DNA of 64,000 nt, taken from assembly GCF_900168295.1 (NCBI RefSeq), contig NZ_FVZL01000003.1, positions 186,001-250,000 on the forward strand, given 5' to 3'. The notes under the pieces were generated by a model that made no database searches, was not told the DNA's origin, and saw only the letters and a program-made list of their open reading frames with translations. The position numbers and the translations under genes were made by a program. The DNA is from Arthrobacter sp. P2b (GTDB lineage Bacteria > Actinomycetota > Actinomycetes > Actinomycetales > Micrococcaceae). Below, piece after piece: positions 26,401 through 34,119 of this stretch. Each line of letters begins with the position of its first letter. Positions within the stretch are counted from its first letter, which is position 1.

Positions 26401-27126
26401 GTCGCGGATGAGGACCGAAACGTTCTCGCGGTCCGCTTGCTGAACGCTTCAACGCATCTTACGGCGCACGCCCGGGTCCAGCTCGTCAAGCAGCTGAATC
26501 TCGAGTCCGCGATCGAGCTGACGCAGGTGACTCCGAGCCCCGACCAGGTCCTCGCCAGAGCGCTGGAGGCGAAGCTCTTGCCGGATACCTTCAAAACGTT
26601 CGCCCATTTCGCGAAGGGCGGTTGGCAAGCTGTCTCGGAGGCGTTCGCGGTGTCCGGGAACGCTTCGGAATTCATGGCGCCAGAGCTCGTGACAGGTTTC
26701 GTGGGAGAGTTCCTGGAGGGCCAGCGGACCCCCGAAGCGCTGCGACGGATCGTGGTGGACAGTATTGGCGATTACGTGCCCGGTGACGACGCGAGAGCCC
26801 TTCGTGCCGCGGGACGATTCGCCAGCGACAACCGGGTCTGGCTGCCCCTTCGGGAGGTTCGTCGCATCGCTCGGGTCACGCGGGCTCCGAAGGCAGTCCT
26901 GCCCCAGCTGGTGCAGGCTAGAGACGTCAGTCCAAGCGACCTGGTCGATATCCTCGCATTGCTCGGCCACCCATACGACATGCTGGTGGCAGGTCCAGGA
27001 ACAGAATTTGACCTGCCTAAAGGATCGTCGAACGAGACGCTGTTCAGGCGTCTTGAAGCCGGCGGAAGGATTGCGATCGTCCAGAAGCTCATCGGGCGCG
27101 GAAGGAAGGTCCGAAACCTTGTATGA
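23449..27126 (+). CDS. YobI/KAP-like membrane P-loop NTPase
   Basis: 1225-residue protein. Walker A GRYGAGKSSVL lies near residue 55 and Walker B with a KAP-like tail, YLIFEDLDRFDDP, near 230. Between them two hydrophobic segments (about 130-155 and 162-185) indicate membrane anchoring inside the NTPase domain, as in KAP-family proteins. A charged linker follows (SEGEEAGDKGVQGGSREGAKPRL), then about 750 residues of mainly helical sequence with no recognised domain. GTG start with GGGGAAAA just upstream. YobI-like NTPases are poorly characterised and often sit beside toxins or restriction systems. Here it follows a type ISP enzyme by 125 nt, so a defence role is a reasonable inference. Confidence 0.8.
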   Translation: MNVAEEDPEQQAPLGRRIYLRSLGPEYVKAHHSIYVGHLEDAVQNKKNRNIALTGRYGAGKSSVLDDFEKKHPQSTVRISINTLGPAKDDEDLTNRIQKELVKQLVYRLKPGQIRRSRFARPKPLTQGRAFVQALGASVVGLGLLWLLGVRPGAGWPDPAADTAAFVGWAVLFFVLVLLSLWAVRWVIGDRIVSEVTTAGTKIALGEGPTTYFDSFLDEIVAFFDAVEPKYLIFEDLDRFDDPQIFDSLRELNTLVNASSHWQAKEEPLRFIYAIKDSLFEQLGAEAKSEGEEAGDKGVQGGSREGAKPRLDVAVAAVRRANRTKFFELVIPMVPFISHRNARDHLVEAMVSLGFAEDFVSRPLLDLIARHTTDMRLMKNICNEFAVFAEHLLWTENPAPGMTADHLFALVAYKNFHLADFEAISQRTSTLDELERLHRDEVRSLIEGLQAQRRKRLRTEEQRKRKEATAVELGNRLRDIKDMFPPSNGYSYVSVTVDGQSFAFNAVGTVEFWERVARTKSISLVQQYSQGTVTPTEAQFIRIFPEVESEQWHEPTSAELARLLQEYDQDIATLRGTDFAGLARYERVPKGRIRFDQRITDVLESELARDLVRRGFITSNYAEYSAIFYGKFVGVDVAFFYNHSVQPNEMYLDYEFTSENAISNLLEQVPADFTSTVSALNVQVASYLLVDRPADAKRLVAYAVNHDSKDVQAFIDAFLNTPDAPRELLVQQLTMHPWRDVFEYVAGHPGVPDEDIRLRLFDAALLNTLEADAYEIGESSRALLESSYQQLTAVSEYQAPLQTGRIFSIMEAAELIITDLGDLSEPLRGQVVAAHMYKISELNLRLALEANVAPTLDEVRKKPSVWEFCRTHIAEYFAAMRAADPTGRIVLTESALVEVISEQHESWTEDELSDVLDGSAASAAIEDIEDVPESTWHMIVGASLMVPTVSNVWAYVQAHGVDEHLSGFLAADGVDAVELRDVEKVADEDRNVLAVRLLNASTHLTAHARVQLVKQLNLESAIELTQVTPSPDQVLARALEAKLLPDTFKTFAHFAKGGWQAVSEAFAVSGNASEFMAPELVTGFVGEFLEGQRTPEALRRIVVDSIGDYVPGDDARALRAAGRFASDNRVWLPLREVRRIARVTRAPKAVLPQLVQARDVSPSDLVDILALLGHPYDMLVAGPGTEFDLPKGSSNETLFRRLEAGGRIAIVQKLIGRGRKVRNLV

Positions 27127-27155
27127 GACCCGGGCGGAGAAGCGCGAGCGTGGCA

Positions 27156-27420
27156 ATGGGTGGCCTGTTGAACCTCGACGAGGTAGGAGAAATGGGGCGG
27201 AAATATGGTGGCTGCCGGACGCCCCGGGGGATCAAATCCCCGGTGTACTGCGATACGAGCCGGATAACGGTTTGACGGTTTCGATGATCGGGGCGTTTGA
27301 GGATCGCATCATGTCGGAGACGCCCGGGTGTCACCACGCTCCATGAAGGAAGCCGCACATGGGACGTGATCCACGGCGTGGCAGAACAGCGTGAGATCAG
27401 CCTCCTAGGCTGCGTGCGGA
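27156..27420 (+). pseudogene. broken ApeA-like N-terminal fragment
   Basis: Three short frames join into what looks like the start of an ApeA-family protein: MGGLLNLDEVGEMGR from ATG 27156, then EIWWLPDAPGDQIPGVLRYEPDNGLTVSMIGAFED, then (frame changed near 27325) TWDVIHGVAEQREISLLGC. The WWLP..P....PG.L pattern and the IHG line are the features of ApeA N-terminal domains that I recognise. Two frameshifts and loss of the C-terminal HEPN part make it non-functional. ApeA is a known anti-phage factor. From 27420 to 27660 nothing recognisable remains. Confidence 0.5.
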
Positions 27421-27660
27421 ACGGTGGCAGGAAGCTAGAGCTCCGGAAATATTTGACGACGAGCTCTCGCCCGGCCTTGATAAAGGATCTCTTGGTGAGA
27501 CCGAAGGCAGGGCGAGTTCCGGAGTCCCAACGACGGAACTGGCGGAACTCCCTGATTCCTCTCGCGCAGGGGTTTACGGTGAACTGCACCGTGGCCAACC
27601 TCGAGGACGGCTACAGGTCACCTGCGCCACCGACACAATCCGGGCGGCGACAAGCAGCGT

Positions 27661-30603
27661 CTATCGAGAATGTTGTACGCGGGCTAAAGCCGCTTTGTAT
27701 TGTGGATCCTGACGGGCCAGCCCTTCATAAACATGTACTAGTTCTCTCCAAGCCACGCTGGCTTCTGTTTGCATACCAGCCCTATCGAGGTTAGCGGCCA
27801 GGGCGTTCAACGCCAAGGCAAGGCGGGGTTGGTATAAAGCGGGGTTCCCAGAGGACAGACGCCTGTAGATTGTGACGGATTCTTGCGCCGCCTCTACGGC
27901 CTGAGCGCCGTGTCCTCCGGCCTCACCGAGGTCGATGGCTAGGTTGTGCAGTGCCGCGGCGAGGGCGGGTTCGTATGGTGCGGGATTATCGGCGGCTAGC
28001 CGCCGATGAATACTGATGGATTCCTTAGTAGCTTTTAAGGCTTGAGCTCGGTGTGCCCCGGCCGCAGCGAGCCGGATAGCAAGGTTGTTTAGCCCAGCAG
28101 CGAGGTCGGGTTCGTGCAGTGCGGGGTTAGCGGCGGCTAGGCGCCTGTAAATAGTGACGGATTCTTGGGCAGCGTTTAAGGCTTGGGCCCCGCGCCCCCC
28201 GGTATCACCGAGGCTGACGGCTAGGTTGTTCAGCGCCCGGGCAAGTTTTGGTTCGTATAGAGCAGGGTTCTGGGCGGCCAACAGCCTATATATGTCAACC
28301 GATTCTTGGGCGACATCGACGGCCTTGGCGCCACGCCCTTCAGCCTCACCTAGCTGGACGGACAGGGTGTCCAGTGCCGAGGCGAGGGCGGGCTCGTGAA
28401 GTGCGGGGTTATCGGCTGTTAGCCGCCGATAGATAGTGACAGCTTCCTGGGCGGCGTTTACAGCCTCGGCACCGCGGCCTCCAGCATTACCGAGACGGGT
28501 TGCCAAGTTATTCAACGCAAGGGCAAGGTCGGATTCGTACTGCGTGGGGTTTTCGGCGGCCAACCGCCGGTAGATAATGACGGATTCCTGGGCAGCGCGC
28601 AAGGCATCGTTGCTATGGCCCCCGGTATCTCCGAGACGTTCTGCGAGCGTGTTCAGCGCCCGGGCGAGGTCAGGCTCATGTTGTACGGGGTAATTGGCGG
28701 CCAATCTCCGGTAGAGGGTAACGGATTCCTGTACTGCGCCTACGGCGTCGGCATCGCGGCCACCGAATTTACCGAGGTCAACGGCTAGATTGTTCAGCGC
28801 CACGGCGAGGTCAGGTTCGTACAATCCCGGGTTCTCGGTAGCCAACCGCCTGAACATGGCCACACCCTCCTGAGTGGCGTCTAGGGCTTCGGCGCTGCGG
28901 CCCCCGACTCCACCGAGCCGTGTAGAAAGGGTACATAGTGCCCTGGCCAGGTCCTGTTCGTATTTCCCGGCGTTCTCTTGGACCCGGTCCCGCAGTTGCT
29001 TAACCCTCAATTCCGCAAGTGCCACCTTCATCGTCGGCAGTAATCCCGGTGGGATGAGCTCAAGTAGCAAAAGAGTTCGCTCTTCATCAAGGTCGCATCC
29101 GCTGGCGCAGCGGGCCAATTCCCTGTCTAGGGCGCCATTGGCCGGACTTGTGGCCAGCGTTATTTCAACGGCGTTCGTAAGCCTCGTGAAATTGCTGCCG
29201 ATGACGACTCCTGCCCAGGCTCCGGCGGAAGGAAGCAGCGGCGCTGCTTCTACTAACCGCCTCAATACGGCAAAGGCCTCCACGTCAGTTAGGAAACTTA
29301 GCAGCTTGTGTCCAAAGTTGGAGTCGTTGCCCGCAGTGTGCAAAAACGCGGCGACCGCAATGATGCCCGGACTGAATTCCGGTACGGAGGGACCACCTGC
29401 GGTGTCGCCGGGAGGACGGAACATTCTAGTGGCCCAAGCGATTATGTCCCTCTGTGTTCCTGCGTCTGTCCCGCTCAGGGTCGGAATTCTTTCCAGTACT
29501 TTGACGGCTATCTCCGGGTTGGCGGGCTTCAGCAGAGACAGCGCCACCACGGCATGTCCCAGCCGTTCAAGCTGAGCATCGCCCACTCCTTCACGTCCTG
29601 AGCTAGGAACACCCGGCATGTCCCGCCACGACTCCAGTTCTTCCTGCCACAGTTCATACATGATCTCTTCAACTTCTCTACTACGGAGTGGCACGGTTCC
29701 TGCCCGGGCAGCGGCAAATGCTGCTGCATGCAGCACCCCGATCGGAACAACACCCAGTTCCCGAATAAACCCGGGAGGATGAGAAGGAACAGGGACCCCC
29801 ATCCTGTCCGCATAATGCCTGCACAATTCCTCAAACCAGCGCTCACGGTCCCCAGTGTCCCCGGTCGGCTTCAGATGGAGGGGTTTCACGTCCTTAATTA
29901 CTGCTGCTGCATATCGGTCCGCGATGCGAAGCCCCTGCACATCACGCACGGTCATCAGCACCCGTATCTGCGGCGGTGTTTTGTGGCGGTCTACGTCAAG
30001 TACGAGGTCTGCGAAATGGGACGAAGCCCCGTCCACCACCACGACGGTGTCCTTGCCGTACCCGGCAATACGTTCTACTGCTTCGGAGCCTTTGTGGTCC
30101 TTGAGCCATCCCCTCTCCCACTCCGGGCCCAAGCTGTCGGCCCATTCAAGCGCCATCCTCTTTTTGCCTACCAGCGGCCCGCCGTCAATGATCATGATTG
30201 GCTCGGAAGACTTCAGCCATGCATCCAACCTTCTATCCACATTTTGGCGCGCATAAACAATGGACTGAGAATAACGGGGCGCCAACCAATCGAGGGAAGG
30301 TGTCTTTGGTGGATCGAGCTTGAGGCTGGTATCCAGTACGTCATCACGTGTTTTCAGCAGGGACTCATGTTTGTCTTTCGAAGCGACGTGGCGGGCCATC
30401 CAAGCAGGCAGAAGCAAAGCTAAGATCCCAAACGCGGAGGATAACCGCAGGGCTTCAGGCGAGGCCTTGTCCATGAAAACCGGGATCAGTAACACTACGA
30501 TCCCAGGAATGTAAACAGACCACCGCCCAAACGACTGCCGAGGCCACTTCTTCAGAAGTACAGCCCACAAGGTTTGCCGTTGCTGTGTATCGCCATTTGT
30601 CAT
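27661..30603 (-). CDS. membrane-anchored NTPase-like protein with TPR-like repeats
   Basis: 980-residue protein. Two N-terminal hydrophobic stretches (WSVYIPGIVVLLIPVFM and FGILALLLPAWMA) form a membrane hairpin. A STAND-like region follows whose P-loop is degenerate: IIDGGPLVGKKRMALEWA lacks the final Ser/Thr of GxxxxGK(S/T). Its second motif is DTVVVVDGASSH. The C-terminal ~430 residues are nine 47-residue TPR-like repeats with consensus YEPDLAxALNNLAxxLGxxGGRxAEAVxAAQESVTIYRRLAAxNPAL. I chose ATG 30603 over GTG 30612 because GGGGTGG precedes it. Such architectures are common actinobacterial sensor or scaffold proteins; the partner is unknown. Confidence 0.8.
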   Translation of the reverse strand: MTNGDTQQRQTLWAVLLKKWPRQSFGRWSVYIPGIVVLLIPVFMDKASPEALRLSSAFGILALLLPAWMARHVASKDKHESLLKTRDDVLDTSLKLDPPKTPSLDWLAPRYSQSIVYARQNVDRRLDAWLKSSEPIMIIDGGPLVGKKRMALEWADSLGPEWERGWLKDHKGSEAVERIAGYGKDTVVVVDGASSHFADLVLDVDRHKTPPQIRVLMTVRDVQGLRIADRYAAAVIKDVKPLHLKPTGDTGDRERWFEELCRHYADRMGVPVPSHPPGFIRELGVVPIGVLHAAAFAAARAGTVPLRSREVEEIMYELWQEELESWRDMPGVPSSGREGVGDAQLERLGHAVVALSLLKPANPEIAVKVLERIPTLSGTDAGTQRDIIAWATRMFRPPGDTAGGPSVPEFSPGIIAVAAFLHTAGNDSNFGHKLLSFLTDVEAFAVLRRLVEAAPLLPSAGAWAGVVIGSNFTRLTNAVEITLATSPANGALDRELARCASGCDLDEERTLLLLELIPPGLLPTMKVALAELRVKQLRDRVQENAGKYEQDLARALCTLSTRLGGVGGRSAEALDATQEGVAMFRRLATENPGLYEPDLAVALNNLAVDLGKFGGRDADAVGAVQESVTLYRRLAANYPVQHEPDLARALNTLAERLGDTGGHSNDALRAAQESVIIYRRLAAENPTQYESDLALALNNLATRLGNAGGRGAEAVNAAQEAVTIYRRLTADNPALHEPALASALDTLSVQLGEAEGRGAKAVDVAQESVDIYRLLAAQNPALYEPKLARALNNLAVSLGDTGGRGAQALNAAQESVTIYRRLAAANPALHEPDLAAGLNNLAIRLAAAGAHRAQALKATKESISIHRRLAADNPAPYEPALAAALHNLAIDLGEAGGHGAQAVEAAQESVTIYRRLSSGNPALYQPRLALALNALAANLDRAGMQTEASVAWRELVHVYEGLARQDPQYKAALARVQHSR
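27700..28962 (-). repeat. nine in-gene tandem repeats, about 141 bp each
   Basis: The 3' part of the preceding gene is made of nine diverged 141-bp units coding 47-residue helical repeats. Units 2-8 are the most alike and the ninth is degenerate. This is a coding repeat, not an intergenic array. Confidence 0.85.
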
Positions 30604-30612
30604 CCCGTCCAC

Positions 30613-31591
30613 CCCATCATGCTGTACGGCAGAATATGGCTACCTTTGCACAAAGTTCCTGATACAGGAATGAGGAAAACAACTTACTTTCTTGGGCAGC
30701 CATCGAGGCCCTGAATCTCAACGCCCGCCCGGTGTCCCGTCTACCGTCAGACCACGACGTCTAAGTGGCATGAGGCTACCGTCCAAGACCTCGCCCAACA
30801 GGCAGCAGCCGCGATGGCCTCAACTGCTGAACCCGTGACTTCCGTCCCAATTTAACTCCGCTGCGACTTCTGCTGCCAGGCGACACCGGCCCCAACCTTG
30901 ATCCCGCCGCTGCCCGATAACAGCGAGGACGGTCGTCCTTGCCTTGGCAGCCGGTGTGCTGATTGTCGTCGGAGCCGTTTTCGCGCTGTCCAAACGGGCT
31001 AGGCGACGCAACACCGATCTTGAACAGTGAACTGTCATGGGCGTCCGTCGTGTGCGCGGAACCCAAAGGGTGGGTCACTGGCCCGGGACGTGGTGTCCTA
31101 GCGCGGAAATGAGGAATTGAATTGAGCGACTGCAGGAGCAGCCTGATCAATGACCGCTACTCGTGGGCTACTGTGTCTCGCCATCCGATTGGCACATCGT
31201 CTGCTCCGTCGGCAGCCTTACGTGTAATCGTCTGGGGAAATATCTAGGCCGAAAAATGCGAAAGAAACACTTGATGGGTCCTCATGGGTGTGCACATAAC
31301 AGGGTGATCCCGATTCCGTTGACGGTTGATGCGGCAGATGCTTGGGTGAGCGCCGCGCGGAACGACTGTTAGATGCGGCGTCGATGCCGCACCTGAGACG
31401 AAAACAAGGTTCGAACGCATGCAACTGGACAGCCCTAGGCGTTTTCTATCGAAGCGGCAAAACTGGAGGATGAAGTCGCCGAAAGGTTGCCGTTCGGGCG
31501 TCGCGACAGGTTTCATCGGTTTTTTGATGAGAAGAACCTGATTGAGGAGCAAGCCCTATTTCCTTCGAAGTGCTTGGTTTGGCTGCTCTCG
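30613..31591. other. gene-poor stretch inside the island
   Basis: About 980 bases with no convincing gene. The only protein-like trace is a short plus-strand frame around 30923-31030 (VVLALAAGVLIVVGAVFALSKRARRRN). It has a membrane helix and a basic tail and ends in TGA, as at the C-terminus of a lost membrane or anchored protein. Confidence 0.5.
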
Positions 31592-31910
31592 TCAACGTTT
31601 CACTCGCGGTTCTCGAATTGCTCGACACCGTACCGTGGCGAGAGGTCTGACTGGAATTCGACCTGATGCGCCTTTCACGATAGCTGGCCAAGGATGCTCA
31701 CCCAGTGGGGGGCTGAAGCCATCGCGCCAGTTCCCGGCCTTCCCTCGTTTTCAATGGCATGGATCGGCCAACGATCCGCAGGTCGCCGCCCGGGATGAGA
31801 CCGGCGACGACCTCTGAGGGTTGGGTGATGGGCCCGATCACTGCGCCGCAGATGATGTCCAGGGTTCCCGGTGCTTGAGCTTCATCCTTATCTGCATTAA
31901 GGCGGTGCGT
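31592..31910 (-). pseudogene. decayed C-terminal fragment of an ATP-dependent DNA ligase
   Basis: On the minus strand the frames read IRMKLKHRE, then PGTLDIICGAVIGPITQPSEVVAGLIPGGDLRIVGRSMPLKTREGRELARWLQPP, then HPWPAIVKGASGRIPVRPL. These align with IWLKSKHISELDVICGAVIGPIERPTEIVAGLPIDHELRIVGRSSPLK and HPWPTMVKGTT of the intact ligase next door. Two frame changes (near the KLK motif and in a C-run before HPWP) and loss of the N-terminal catalytic half make it a pseudogene. It is a diverged paralogue rather than a recent duplicate, since identity is only partial. Confidence 0.8.
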
Positions 31911-31993
31911 CACCAAGCGCGGCTTCAGGGTGGATTGGTCATGTGTCGTGGCGGGGCGGCGTTGGCGAAGCAAACTGCGGTCAGCGTTCCTTG

Positions 31994-33019
31994 TCAGTTG
32001 CGGGTCAGGCGTGGCGGGACCTCGACGTCGGCTGGCTCGAGTTCAGGACGGACTCTGCGAAAGCGTAAGGAGTGTCGGAACGACTGGCCTGACCAGGCTG
32101 CATCTGTCAGGACTTCAATGACGACAGGGTCAACGAGTGTCAGCTGGGTTGGTGAGGCGTCGCGGTTGAATCGGTCCAGGGTGGTTCCTTTCACCATGGT
32201 TGGCCAGGGGTGGATCGTTGTAGGAGACGTTAGCCAGCGGGCGAGGGCTCTGCTGTCCGCGGCTTTCAGGGGGGAACTGCGGCCAACAATGCGCAGCTCA
32301 TGGTCAATGGGCAGCCCTGCAACAATTTCGGTCGGCCGTTCTATCGGACCGATCACGGCTCCGCAGATGACGTCCAGTTCAGAGATGTGCTTGGACTTAA
32401 GCCAGATCCTCTTTCCACCCGTATAGGTTTGGGTGCTGCTCTTGGCCATGAGCCCTTCCATCCCGGCTCCGGCGAGGCCCTCGAACCATTGCTGTGCGAG
32501 GTCCCGGTCGGTCGTCTGAGGGGACAGGGAGAGTGGGGGAGCCCAGATCGTGGCCAACTCTTCCAGCAAGGCCCGGCGTTGTGAGAGGGGCATGTCCCTT
32601 GCGTCCTGGCCGGCGACTCCCAGGACGTCGAAGCCGACGAAGCTCGCGGGCTGTGCCAGGGCGATGGTCCGCAGTCGCTCCTTGCCCCCGGACAGTCTCC
32701 GTTGCAGAGCCTCAAAATTCAGTCTGCCATCTGACCACACCACAGCTTCGCCATCGATCACGCAACCTGGAGGAATCATGGACGCTGCCGCCTCCGCTAA
32801 ATCCGGAAAATATCGTGTCAGCTCTTTGCCTTGGCGAGACCATATGCTCACCCGGTCGTGGTCCCGAAAAATCAGGACCCGGTAGCCGTCGAACTTCGGC
32901 TCGAAAAGCATCTGACCAGGCAACGCTGCAGGCGGAGGAACGCCCTTCACAGCCTTAGCCAAGATCACCTCCAGCGGCGGTTGAAGCGACGGAGGAATCA
33001 GCTCACCGGGCTCTGCCAT
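31994..33019 (-). CDS. ATP-dependent DNA ligase
   Basis: Seals DNA nicks through a lysyl-AMP intermediate. Adenylation motif I is FEPKFDGYRVL with nucleophile K42. Further motifs are GCVIDGEAVVW (motif III area), GMEGLMAKSS (motif IV) and IWLKSKH (motif V, lysine-x-lysine). The C-terminal ~110 residues form the OB-fold part with WSGQSFRHSLRFRRVRPEL. At 341 residues it matches the short LigC/LigD-type ligases of actinobacteria. I chose ATG 33019 over the TTG at 33052. Beside it lies a broken paralogue, and a third N-terminal piece occurs at 40304, so ligase genes have accumulated here. Confidence 0.9.
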   Translation of the reverse strand: MAEPGELIPPSLQPPLEVILAKAVKGVPPPAALPGQMLFEPKFDGYRVLIFRDHDRVSIWSRQGKELTRYFPDLAEAAASMIPPGCVIDGEAVVWSDGRLNFEALQRRLSGGKERLRTIALAQPASFVGFDVLGVAGQDARDMPLSQRRALLEELATIWAPPLSLSPQTTDRDLAQQWFEGLAGAGMEGLMAKSSTQTYTGGKRIWLKSKHISELDVICGAVIGPIERPTEIVAGLPIDHELRIVGRSSPLKAADSRALARWLTSPTTIHPWPTMVKGTTLDRFNRDASPTQLTLVDPVVIEVLTDAAWSGQSFRHSLRFRRVRPELEPADVEVPPRLTRN

Positions 33020-33122
33020 GCCCCCAGAATAGGCCTCTTTGTAAGTATGCAAGGGGCACCCCGACGAACCTGAACGCTGCTCAATTCATCGTCGTGTGTG
33101 CTTGCTCCGATTGGAGTAGGAA

Positions 33123-33162
33123 TCTCACAACCTTAGCGTTTCGAAACACCGAGGCTATGAGA
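33123..33162. other. 40-bp imperfect palindrome centred on GTTTCGAAAC
   Basis: Fifteen of 20 symmetric positions pair, centred between 33142 and 33143, with perfect ends (TCTCA/TGAGA) and core. A related half-site CCTAGAGTTTCGA lies at 37575. It resembles the crossover site of a serine recombinase, but no recombinase gene is in the window. Confidence 0.45.
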
Positions 33163-33225
33163 CACCAGGTGGGTTCAGAGAAGGAGCCGACGCCCGCAGG
33201 CGGGATCGCCTATCGCATCAGCCGG

Positions 33226-33966
33226 TCACTCGCCGGACCTGAACACGATCGAGTCGAAGATGGCGCGTGCCTCTCTCGTCAGTGCCGGATCGATCGATTC
33301 GTGGGGTTGGCCCATCGTGATCACGGCGCGCTCACCGTTCAGGTCGACCACCCGGTAGGTTTCGCGCTCGCCCACATTTCGGTACCCGCGTCCGTCGCAG
33401 TCCTGCGCCAAATTCGAGTTGATGCATAACTTGCCGCCGTCGCAGTCGGTGATGTCGACGTCGCTCTCGACGGCGTGGTCGAACTCGAAGCCGGAGTAGT
33501 CGCCCACCATGACCTTGACGGGAGGGGTGATTACCGTTGACGCCTGCGCCGTCATCGCATCGACGAACGCCTCGGCCGTCGGATCGACCTGGACGAGCGC
33601 GCCTCTCCAGGCGCACGCGTCCGTCGGGACATGGGTGGCGGGCCAAAAAGTCACGGCGACATCCCATTCATCCGGGAGATCCGGGTCGTCCTTGCCCAGG
33701 CCCGAACCGTCGTACGTCACCCAGCCGTCTGGGACGGTGATCTCGAAGGGCACCGGGTAGCCGGTCACGAGGTAGGTGCCGGCGTCGATGACGCCGCTCT
33801 CCGGGAACGGTGCGACCGTGCGAGCCTCCGTAGTCGATGCGGGGGACGGCGCCTCGGCGGCGGTGCACGCCGAGAGGCCACTGCACGCCAGCACTGCGAC
33901 GGCGACACCGATCGGGTGTGAGCGCCCGCCGTGAGTGGCGCGGGAGCGCCGGTTTGAAGTCCACAT
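33226..33966 (-). CDS. predicted lipoprotein of unknown function
   Basis: 246 residues with a type II signal peptide: Arg-rich start, hydrophobic core HPIGVAVAVLACSG, and lipobox LSAC with the modified cysteine at C34. The mature part begins with a Ser/Thr/Pro linker (TAAEAPSPASTTEAR). A compact domain follows with VPFEITVPDGWVTYDGSGLGKDD, VAVTFWPATHVPTDACAWRG and SGFEFDHAVESDVDITDCDGGKLCIN, containing several cysteines likely to form disulfides. Similar small lipoproteins are frequent beside BTAD/nSTAND regulators in actinobacteria. It is divergent from such a regulator here and shares its operator region. No function is known to me. Confidence 0.75.
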   Translation of the reverse strand: MWTSNRRSRATHGGRSHPIGVAVAVLACSGLSACTAAEAPSPASTTEARTVAPFPESGVIDAGTYLVTGYPVPFEITVPDGWVTYDGSGLGKDDPDLPDEWDVAVTFWPATHVPTDACAWRGALVQVDPTAEAFVDAMTAQASTVITPPVKVMVGDYSGFEFDHAVESDVDITDCDGGKLCINSNLAQDCDGRGYRNVGERETYRVVDLNGERAVITMGQPHESIDPALTREARAIFDSIVFRSGE

Positions 33967-34024
33967 GTCAAGTCCTTTACTTTCGATCCATGCAGCGCCG
34001 TGGCTGTTCCACCAGTGAAGAACA

Positions 34025-34077
34025 CGCCGGTATCAGCAGGATACCGGCGCCCAAAAACGCGGTATCGTCCCGATATC
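34025..34077. promoter_or_regulatory. two GGTATC-GATACC palindromic operator candidates
   Basis: Site 1 (34025-34049) has perfect 10-bp arms CGCCGGTATC/GATACCGGCG around AGCAG. Site 2 (34061-34077) is GGTATCGTCCCGATATC, one mismatch from symmetric. In both, the half-sites start 11 bp apart. They lie in the divergent gap between the lipoprotein and the BTAD regulator. Confidence 0.6.
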
Positions 34078-34119
34078 AGCCGTCTTGACGGATGTGGGGT
34101 CAGGGCGGAAGGTGGCCTC

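Noticed and set aside
27700..28962. Regular 141-bp spacing could suggest a CRISPR-like or satellite array.
   Set aside because: The units are diverged, in frame and encode a coherent 47-residue TPR-like repeat within a long gene.
30776..31150. Minus-strand 124-codon frame in the gene-poor stretch.
   Set aside because: Ser/Arg/Pro-rich composition, no ribosome site and no motif; likely chance.
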